Assembly (NCBI GenBank): GCA_003731675.1
Contig: RCNQ01000031.1
Location: forward strand, 1 to 5,594
DNA: 5,594 nucleotides
Direction: 5' to 3'
Source of the DNA: Bacteroidetes/Chlorobi group bacterium ChocPot_Mid
GTDB lineage: Bacteria > Bacteroidota > Ignavibacteria > Kapaibacteriales > UBA2268
In this document: positions 1-4,761 of the stretch, one piece after another
How positions within the stretch are numbered: the first letter of the stretch is position 1
Layout of the letters: every line of letters begins with the position of its first letter
Program-made: the position numbers and the translations under genes
Notes under the pieces: model-generated
What the model saw: the letters and a program-made list of their open reading frames with translations, nothing else
What the model was told of the DNA's origin: nothing
The model's database searches: none

Positions 1-834
1 TATCAAACCAAACAACGAACTTATATGAATTGCTTCGTGCAATATCAACGCAATAAATATCAAAGATAAAAACGGTGACAGATAAATCAGATTGCTCACT
101 TTGGCTGTTGTTTCCGAATACTTCAAAGCCAATAACCAAAGTACAAATGTTACTCCCATTTCAAAACATCCTATGTAAACTCCAGACAGTATTCCTGTTA
201 TTTCAGGTAATCTAACACCATCAATTAAAATTTGATACACTAATATATAAGCAAAGCCAAACACAAAATTCATACTCAGCTTGATTACTTCATCTCTTTT
301 ATCTTTTAAATTCATCAACCAGAATATTGCCCACACAAACGCACTTATCAATGCAAGTAAAACACCTCTCGGTTCTGACAATTCTAACGACAACAAATCA
401 CCATGTGTCGCTATCACAACAACACCACTGAAACTTACAAACAATGCAATGAAATTCATAACTCTGATTCTCTGTCCCAGCATAGGAATTGATAACAATA
501 CCACTACTATTGCCCATGTGTAATTCAATGTCAATGCCTCCTGTGCTGGCAACAATTCATAAGCTTTAAAAAGAATCAGATAATAAAGAAAAGGATTCAA
601 AAATCCCAACAACGCCGAATAAAATATTTCCTTTATTGATTGTTCGGATAACCCTCCTAATTTCCTTTGCAAAGATAGAATTATAAATAAAATTATCATC
701 GAAAAAAAAGAAGAAAACAGCAACAGTTCTGAATAACTAAGTGACTTCAAACCTATCTTAAATGCAGTTGCCACTGTTGACCAGAAAAGCACTGCGAATA
801 CAGCAAAAATATACGCTTTTGATTGTTTCCTCAT
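1..834 (-). CDS. DMT-superfamily (EamA-type) permease, C-terminus cut by window edge
   Basis: This is an inner-membrane transporter of the drug/metabolite transporter superfamily; the substrate cannot be read from sequence. The frame is open for 278 codons from the ATG at 834-832 to position 1 without a stop, so perhaps 15-30 residues are missing from a normal length of about 300. Two EamA-like halves are visible: residues about 5-142 and 155-278, with an FWSTVATAFKIGL opening in the first and a VWAIFWLMNLK counterpart in the second. About nine hydrophobic helices are present before the cut. The end of the first half reads LNYTWAIVVVLLSIPMLGQRI in substance; the NYxW element recalls YddG-like aromatic-compound exporters, and the usual Glu of the LGE turn is Gln here. 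There is no Shine-Dalgarno sequence before the start. The gene is divergent from the small membrane protein at 913. Family assignment is firm; exporter versus importer is open. Confidence 0.88.
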   Translation of the reverse strand, partial: MRKQSKAYIFAVFAVLFWSTVATAFKIGLKSLSYSELLLFSSFFSMIILFIILSLQRKLGGLSEQSIKEIFYSALLGFLNPFLYYLILFKAYELLPAQEALTLNYTWAIVVVLLSIPMLGQRIRVMNFIALFVSFSGVVVIATHGDLLSLELSEPRGVLLALISAFVWAIFWLMNLKDKRDEVIKLSMNFVFGFAYILVYQILIDGVRLPEITGILSGVYIGCFEMGVTFVLWLLALKYSETTAKVSNLIYLSPFLSLIFIALILHEAIHISSLFGLI

Positions 835-912
835 AAAAAATAATTAATTATCAAATATTTTTTTAATAAATTAGCAATTGAAAATTTACTGACAATAATT
901 TATTTTATAAAA
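835..912. other. Divergent intergenic region, AT-rich
   Basis: These 78 bases separate two divergent starts and must hold both promoters if each gene has its own. A minus-strand AATATTTG (859-852) is one mismatch from the Bacteroidota -7 consensus TAnnTTTG, but it lies only 18 bases before the permease start. No convincing plus-strand box, Shine-Dalgarno sequence or strong hairpin was seen. Confidence 0.3.
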
Positions 913-1335
913 ATGATACTGAATACTATAATTCTGTCAGCTTTAACTATTTTAGTCCTGTTTCTGTCCGATTTATATTACAAAAAAATCGGCAGAAAAA
1001 TTTTCCCTTTATATTACGACAAAATTGATAGAATTGATAAAAGATTGTCAGAACTTAGAAATTTAATTCGTCTTACTATGATACACAATGATAAAAAATC
1101 ATTCGAAAAATTACAAAAAGAATACTCCGAATTGTATAATAAAATCCTTTTCACAAAGATTTCCGTTAACTCAATCTTCCTCTTACCACTTATTATTTTT
1201 TCCATATTAATAAATATATTCCTCAAACATTGGGAACTTTGGCTTCCACCTGTCAACCTCATTATCTTTATTCTTGGAATATATTTCCTTGTCAAATACC
1301 TGATTGCAATACTTAAAAGTTTCTACACCAAATAA
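913..1335 (+). CDS. Small three-helix membrane protein with coiled coil, DUF106/EMC3-like architecture
   Basis: I do not recognise a named gene. The 140-residue product has a hydrophobic helix at about residues 2-19, a charged helical stretch at about 34-79 with heptad-like spacing (KIDRIDKRLSEL, FEKLQKEYSELYNKI), and two more hydrophobic helices at about 83-104 and 112-134. One membrane helix, a cytosolic coiled coil and then a pair of helices is the plan of DUF106, EMC3 and TMCO1, the Oxa1/YidC-superfamily membrane insertases. The segment NDKKSFEKLQKEYSELYNKI followed by a helix containing LLPLIIF resembles the archaeal DUF106 pattern of a KLQKE-type coiled coil running into TM2. This is pattern recognition, not a search, and the protein is shorter than typical DUF106 members (about 170-200 residues). 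The start lacks a Shine-Dalgarno sequence. The stop lies 3 bases from that of the convergent neighbour. Confidence 0.75.
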   Translation: MILNTIILSALTILVLFLSDLYYKKIGRKIFPLYYDKIDRIDKRLSELRNLIRLTMIHNDKKSFEKLQKEYSELYNKILFTKISVNSIFLLPLIIFSILINIFLKHWELWLPPVNLIIFILGIYFLVKYLIAILKSFYTK

Positions 1336-1355
1336 TCATCAGCTATGACTTATTT
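1330..1355. terminator. Possible bidirectional terminator hairpin over two stop codons
   Basis: The left arm AAATAATCAT (1330-1339) pairs with ATGA (1345-1348) and TTATTT (1350-1355), giving ten base pairs with a single bulged C at 1349 and a five-base loop CAGCT. The plus-strand TAA at 1333-1335 lies wholly in the left arm, and the minus-strand TGA (1341-1339) begins in the arm and loop. The outer AT pairs supply a short T-rich run on either strand, but there is no long T tract and the stem is low in GC. Termination is therefore an inference from placement between two convergent genes. Confidence 0.42.
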
Positions 1356-1650
1356 CCCTGTCCAGAATACTTTTTATCTTCTCAATCTTTGACGTCATTC
1401 TCGATGCACTTCCCTTTCTGTAATCTACTTTTATCGCACTGTAAACCCTGTTCGCCTGTGGCTCCAATATCTTAAAACATTTCGTAATAAGACCAAACAC
1501 CTCATCCCATTCTCCTTCTATTACTGTCCCCATTGGTGTCAGTTTATATTTCAATCCGCTCTTGTCTATTGCATCAATAACCTGTGAAACATATTTACTC
1601 ACACTTTCCCCCTTATCTGTCGGAAACATCGCAAATTCTGCCAATACCAT
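1339..1650 (-). CDS. MTH1187-family (UPF0045/DUF77) thiamine-binding protein
   Basis: This is a small soluble ferredoxin-like-fold protein of the MTH1187/YkoF-type family, whose members bind thiamine or its pyrimidine moiety; the exact cellular role is poorly defined. The 103 residues match the usual family length of about 100. Family hallmarks are visible: an N-terminal strand MVLAEFAMFP, a serine-containing SVSKYVSQVIDAI helix, LTPMGTVIEGEWDEVF at residues 37-52, and RVYSAIKVDYRKG at 68-80, followed by a C-terminal helix of the KIEKIKSIL kind. The start at 1650 is fixed by GAGGAG six bases upstream, the best ribosome binding site in the window. The gene is divergent from the PutP-like symporter and convergent with the small membrane protein. 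No TPP riboswitch sequence was seen in front of it. Confidence 0.9.
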   Translation of the reverse strand: MVLAEFAMFPTDKGESVSKYVSQVIDAIDKSGLKYKLTPMGTVIEGEWDEVFGLITKCFKILEPQANRVYSAIKVDYRKGSASRMTSKIEKIKSILDREISHS

Positions 1651-1656
1651 ATTTTT

Positions 1657-1662
1657 CTCCTC
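1657..1662 (-). promoter_or_regulatory. Shine-Dalgarno sequence GAGGAG of the MTH1187-family gene
   Basis: GAGGAG on the minus strand sits six bases before the ATG at 1650-1648, which is ideal spacing. It settles the start. It is notable because the other transcript-opening genes here (permease, small membrane protein, symporter, rlmB) have only AT-rich leaders. Confidence 0.75.
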
Positions 1663-1683
1663 AGATTAATTAAAAATTTATTT

Positions 1684-1691
1684 CAAAAATA
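1684..1691 (-). promoter_or_regulatory. Putative Bacteroidota-type -7 box of the MTH1187-family gene
   Basis: TATTTTTG on the minus strand matches TAnnTTTG exactly, 34-41 bases before the start codon. A TTTC at 1713-1710, 18 bases further upstream, is one mismatch from the -33 TTTG element. The surrounding TTATTTTTGAAAT recurs in front of rlmB. The region is AT-rich, so chance matches are possible. Confidence 0.38.
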
Positions 1692-1702
1692 AAAGAATTT
1701 AT

Positions 1703-1710
1703 TTAATTTG
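1703..1710 (+). promoter_or_regulatory. Putative -7 box of the symporter gene
   Basis: TTAATTTG is one mismatch from TAnnTTTG and lies 34-41 bases before the ATG at 1744, the same distance as the opposing box for the divergent gene. TTTC at 1681-1684 lies 18 bases upstream in the -33 position. The evidence is weak by itself and rests on the symmetry with the opposite strand. Confidence 0.25.
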
Positions 1711-1743
1711 AAATAACTAATATTAAATTATTGAAAAATTATT

Positions 1744-3177
1744 ATGGACTGGACTTATTTCGGATTTATAATTTATCTTATACTTATACTTGCAATAGGT
1801 TTTTTTACCTATAGCTCTAACAACAGCCACAAAGACTTTTTTCTCGCTGACAGAAAATTGAACCCTTGGCTTGTTGCTTTTTCCGAAAGAACAGCCGGTG
1901 AGTCTGCATGGTTAATACTCGGACTTCCCGGTGCCGCTCTTGCTGTAGGTTTTGTTGAAATCTGGACAGCTCTGGGCTGTGTCTTCGGCATCATTATTTA
2001 CTGGTATTTCATTGCCAAAGACATAAGAATCCAATCCGAAGATTCTGACGCAATCACTCTGCCCCACTTTCTTTCACAAAAATTTTATGGAAATACAAGT
2101 TCAATTAGAATTATCTCAACAATCGTCATCATTTTCTTCTTTACCATCTACCTCGCCGCTCAATTCAATGGCGCAGGAAAAGCTTTGGAAACTACCTTCG
2201 GCATTCCTAATGACACTGGTATTTTTATCGGTGCCTCTGTCATTATTCTTTACACCATGATGGGTGGTTTTCTTGCTGTCGTCTGGACAGATTTAGTTCA
2301 GGGAATTATCATGATTGGAACTTTAATCCTTCTACCTATTATTGCTTATATCTTCCTTCTCTCAAATAATATTTCAGTTACCAACGCTTTTGCTTCCGTT
2401 GGTGAAAACTTCACAAGTCTTAGTCAGGGAAAAACAGGTTGGTCTGCTTTTGCTGTCATCATTAGTGGGCTAAGCTGGGGCTTTGGCTATTTCGGTCAAC
2501 CTCACCTTGTAACAAAATTCATGGCTATCAAAGACCCTCAGCAAATTAAAACCGGAAGAAGAATTGCATTTCTTTGGGCTATTCCTGCTTTCACTGGTGC
2601 TTTTCTAATTGGTATCTTCGGGCTTGCAATGTATGGGCAGGGACATTTCACAGATGTTGAAAAAGTTATGCCTCAAATGGCTAACGACCTTTTGCCTCCT
2701 TGGCTTGCTGGCATCTTTATTTCAGGTGCAATTGCCGCCATGATGTCCACTGCTGACAGCTTGCTACTTGTTCTCGTTTCTACTGTCATCGAAGACTTCT
2801 ACCACAAAACTTTAGGTAAGAAAATATCCGAAAAATCTCTACTCAATCTCAGCCGTATTATTACTCTTATCATTGGTATTATTGCATTCATCATCGCCAT
2901 CACATCAAAAACTCTAATCTTCCAGCTCGTTTCTTATGCCTGGTCGGGGCTTGGAGCTTCATTCGGACCAGCTCTGATTCTCGTATTGAAATGGAAAAAA
3001 GTAACAAAAGAAGGTGTGATTGCTGGTATCCTGACTGGTGCTGTCTCCACTATAATTTGGCAAAACATTTCATTCCTAAACGAAGCTATTTCAGTCAGAT
3101 TTGTCTCGTTCGCCTTATCATTCTTAGTAATTTGGATTGTCAGTTTATCAATCAACAAAAAAAGTAATATCCGATAA
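1744..3177 (+). CDS. PutP-like sodium:solute symporter
   Basis: This is an inner-membrane secondary transporter of the SSS family, closest in pattern to the Na+/proline symporter PutP; proline is the likely but unproven substrate. The 477 residues form about 12-13 membrane helices, slightly short of PutP (502). PutP-like blocks run in order: LGLPGA (59-64), GGFLAVVWTDLVQG (174-187), SWGFGYFGQPH (244-254), AIAAMMSTADS (329-339) and VSYAWSGLGASFGP near the C-terminus. W245, Y249 and P253 correspond to the proline-binding W244, Y248 and P252 of PutP, S335/T336 to its Na+ ligands S340/T341, and D183 to D187. The TM2 block, however, reads SERTAGESAW (47-56), putting Gly52 and Glu53 where PutP has Asp55 and Met56. 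The start follows an AT-rich leader without a Shine-Dalgarno sequence. It is a single-gene unit, convergent with the glycosyltransferase. Confidence 0.9.
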   Translation: MDWTYFGFIIYLILILAIGFFTYSSNNSHKDFFLADRKLNPWLVAFSERTAGESAWLILGLPGAALAVGFVEIWTALGCVFGIIIYWYFIAKDIRIQSEDSDAITLPHFLSQKFYGNTSSIRIISTIVIIFFFTIYLAAQFNGAGKALETTFGIPNDTGIFIGASVIILYTMMGGFLAVVWTDLVQGIIMIGTLILLPIIAYIFLLSNNISVTNAFASVGENFTSLSQGKTGWSAFAVIISGLSWGFGYFGQPHLVTKFMAIKDPQQIKTGRRIAFLWAIPAFTGAFLIGIFGLAMYGQGHFTDVEKVMPQMANDLLPPWLAGIFISGAIAAMMSTADSLLLVLVSTVIEDFYHKTLGKKISEKSLLNLSRIITLIIGIIAFIIAITSKTLIFQLVSYAWSGLGASFGPALILVLKWKKVTKEGVIAGILTGAVSTIIWQNISFLNEAISVRFVSFALSFLVIWIVSLSINKKSNIR

Positions 3178-3193
3178 TCATATTTTACTTTTT
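3157..3193. terminator. Possible bidirectional terminator between symporter and glycosyltransferase
   Basis: AAAAAGTAA (3159-3167) pairs perfectly with TTACTTTTT (3185-3193). Three further pairs, TAT (3168-3170) with ATA (3180-3182), form if two T residues at 3183-3184 bulge, leaving the loop CCGATAATC. The stem gives a run of T at its 3' end on both strands, as expected of a shared terminator for convergent genes. It contains the glycosyltransferase stop (3187-3185) in one arm and the symporter stop (3175-3177) in the loop. The stem has very little GC, so stability is modest. Confidence 0.45.
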
Positions 3194-4378
3194 CCCAACC
3201 ACCCCCTTATACGCATCTAAAATTGCCTGTGCATTGAATTTCCAGTCGTGTTTTTCTATTGCCCTGCGTCTTGCTTCCTTGCCTAATCTGTCTGCTAAGT
3301 CTTTGTTGGAATAAATTTCAAAAATTCTTTCGGCAAGTTCTTCAGGTTGTTTCTCCTCGTGGAGCAACCCGTTAACTCCATTCTCAATCACTACTCCTTG
3401 CTGGCCTACACTGCTCGCTACAATTGGTTTGCCCATCGCCATGTATTCAAATAATTTTACAGGAGAATTGAAAAATTCGTTGTCATCGTTGTTGATGCAA
3501 GGCGATACCGCAACATCAAACATTGACAAATAATGAGGTATATCCGTAAACGGAACAAATCCGGTTATCATTATTTTGTCAAAAACTCCGTCCCGCTTTG
3601 TTATCTCTTCAATCTTTGGTCGCAGGTCTCCATCACCTACAAACATCACTACTGCATTTGGAATTCGCTTTACAATGTGTTTGACTGATTCAGCGAGAAC
3701 CTCAACCCCGTGCCATCTGCCGAATGTTCCTGTGTAACCCACAATGAATCTATCTTCTAATCCTAAACTCTTCTTCAATCCCTTATCTCCAATTTCGGGA
3801 TAGAACTGGTCGGGATGTACACCATTCGGAACAACATGAATTTTATCTCCATTAACACCATACTCGACTAATTGCCTCTTTAAAGAATCCGAAATAACAA
3901 TTATAGCATCAGAAGCTTCGAGTTCAGTGTCTTCTGCCCATCTGAGCAAATGACTGAAATAAAGCTTGCCCCAATTCTTCTTTACCCAATACTCAATTCC
4001 ATCAACATGCAGTATAAATGGCAGTCCCAAGTGCTTTTTCAGCCATGCTCCTCCATAATGAAAGTCGTGATGATGCTTGTGCAGAAAGTTTGGCTGTTCC
4101 TTTTCGATTATTTTTATTATTGCATTTATCGAACGTCGATTATAATTCGGGTGCAGTACCTCAGGAAAATTTCTATACAATTTTGAATAAGGAATTTGAT
4201 ATAGCTTCACTCCTTCAGGCAATTTCATCGGTCCGCTCGAAACATAAAAGACTTCATGCCCCAGTTTCTGAAAACCACGAATTTTCCCGACATGCAATGA
4301 AACAGTGCCTCCCTCAGTCAAAGCACCGTAAAACTCCGTTCGCCAGAACATCACTTTTACTTTTTCGTCAGATACCAT
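3185..4378 (-). CDS. Glycosyltransferase family 4-type protein (GT-B fold)
   Basis: This is a predicted cytosolic or membrane-face glycosyltransferase that would move a sugar from a nucleotide-sugar donor to a lipid-linked or envelope glycan; donor and acceptor are unknown. The 397 residues are a full-length GT-B protein. The N-terminal domain begins VKVMFWRTEFYGALTEGG (7-24) with the glycine pair of the acceptor-side loop, then His-rich HKHHHDFHYGG (100-110) and HVDGIEYW (124-131). The linker reads VVPNGVHPDQFYP (182-194). The C-terminal donor domain has VGYTGTFGRWHG (213-224), FVGDGD (246-251) and SPVKLFEYMAMGKPIVAS (305-322). Glu311 fits the second Glu of the EX7E motif; the first position is Phe303, with Glu301 two residues away. 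No Shine-Dalgarno sequence precedes the ATG, which overlaps the upstream gene by 22 bases. Met10 (4351) is an alternative start but would cut into the first strand. Confidence 0.9.
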   Translation of the reverse strand: MVSDEKVKVMFWRTEFYGALTEGGTVSLHVGKIRGFQKLGHEVFYVSSGPMKLPEGVKLYQIPYSKLYRNFPEVLHPNYNRRSINAIIKIIEKEQPNFLHKHHHDFHYGGAWLKKHLGLPFILHVDGIEYWVKKNWGKLYFSHLLRWAEDTELEASDAIIVISDSLKRQLVEYGVNGDKIHVVPNGVHPDQFYPEIGDKGLKKSLGLEDRFIVGYTGTFGRWHGVEVLAESVKHIVKRIPNAVVMFVGDGDLRPKIEEITKRDGVFDKIMITGFVPFTDIPHYLSMFDVAVSPCINNDDNEFFNSPVKLFEYMAMGKPIVASSVGQQGVVIENGVNGLLHEEKQPEELAERIFEIYSNKDLADRLGKEARRRAIEKHDWKFNAQAILDAYKGVVGKK

Positions 4379-4761
4379 TTCATTATTGGGAATTTAATGT
4401 AAGAATATATTATTACAATTACGGAAGCAACAGCTTCAATGATAATCATTGGAATTTCTTTAAAAATAAATTTAACAAAACTGAATTTATTAGCTCTCCC
4501 TTCTTCGTCAATTATTGCCCCTCCGATATAACCAGAAAGCAGAAAATACAATTTCATAAAAAACTGAAAACGCTGATAATCAAGCTTAATACAACCAAAA
4601 TATACATTTTCGTATTTCTTCTCCTTCATCTTCCCAAGAATAATTTTTCGCTTTGCGAGCCACTTATCATCAATCTTGACGACTTCTACATCATCAGGAT
4701 TCATACCGTGAGCCGAACACAACTTTTCTTTTTTTGCGTCTATTAAAAACATTAATTTCAT
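4357..4761 (-). CDS. Unrecognised 134-residue protein with C-terminal membrane segment
   Basis: I do not recognise a family. The N-terminal part (1-60) looks like a small alpha/beta unit: strand MKLMFLID, a DDVEVVKIDD segment, then helix KRKIILGKMKEKKY and strand NVYFGCIKL. Residues 61-90 (YQRFQFFMKLYFLLSGYIGGAIIDEEGR, split as YQRFQFFMKLYF and LLSGYIGGAIIDEEGR) combine a hydrophobic helix and an acidic turn. Residues about 103-123 form one clear membrane helix, and the tail is basic (KWYLTKK), placing the C-terminus in the cytosol by the positive-inside rule. Its ATG overlaps the rlmB stop in an ATGA, with AGAGGAA about ten bases upstream as a possible ribosome binding site, and its end overlaps the glycosyltransferase start. 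It is thus probably co-translated with both. A membrane-anchored partner of the glycosyltransferase is an inference from context only. Confidence 0.75.
   Translation of the reverse strand: MKLMFLIDAKKEKLCSAHGMNPDDVEVVKIDDKWLAKRKIILGKMKEKKYENVYFGCIKLDYQRFQFFMKLYFLLSGYIGGAIIDEEGRANKFSFVKFIFKEIPMIIIEAVASVIVIIYSYIKFPIMKWYLTKK

Larger units (their letters stand above)
1681..1713. repeat. Inverted repeat TTTCAAA-N19-TTTGAAA in a divergent promoter region
   Basis: TTTCAAA at 1681-1687 and TTTGAAA at 1707-1713 form a perfect 7-base inverted repeat with 19 bases between. It lies midway between the divergent MTH1187-family and symporter genes. Each arm overlaps the TTTG end of a putative -7 box on one strand and a TTTC that sits 18 bases upstream of the box on the other strand. 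It may therefore be two facing promoters or an operator; the sequence alone does not decide. Confidence 0.4.

Noticed and set aside
281..523. Plus-strand open frame of 80 codons
   Set aside because: It lies entirely antisense to the permease, whose frame is intact and clearly matches the EamA pattern; the product is low-complexity, rich in Asn and Thr.
835..912. Convincing pair of divergent promoters between the permease and the small membrane protein
   Set aside because: Only a one-mismatch -7 box on the minus strand was seen, too close to the start and without a good -33 element; AT-rich sequence gives such matches by chance.
1014..1295. Minus-strand open frame of 93 codons opposite the small membrane protein
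   Set aside because: The plus-strand frame has a coherent membrane and coiled-coil layout and ends neatly at the convergent junction; the antisense product has no recognisable structure.
1651..1743. TPP riboswitch upstream of the thiamine-binding protein gene
   Set aside because: A CTGAG is present near the ribosome binding site, but none of the other conserved THI-box segments is seen and 93 bases leave little room.
1809..1994. Minus-strand open frame within the symporter gene
   Set aside because: It is a shadow of a well-matched PutP-like coding region, with no ribosome binding site or family resemblance.
2934..3158. Minus-strand open frame at the end of the symporter gene
   Set aside because: It is antisense to conserved PutP-like C-terminal sequence and shows no independent evidence of coding.
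3950..4186. Plus-strand open frame of 78 codons within the glycosyltransferase
   Set aside because: It is antisense to a convincing GT4 N-terminal domain and overlaps another spurious plus-strand frame.
4349..4378. Downstream start at Met10 for the glycosyltransferase
   Set aside because: It would remove the overlap with the upstream gene, but also drop the VKV residues that begin the first beta strand of the GT-B fold; neither start has a Shine-Dalgarno sequence, so the longer form is preferred.
4018..4746. Plus-strand open frame of 242 codons, long enough to look real
   Set aside because: It runs antisense across the overlap of two minus-strand genes. Its product is Phe, Asn and Lys rich without domain pattern, and the minus-strand operon explains the same bases better.
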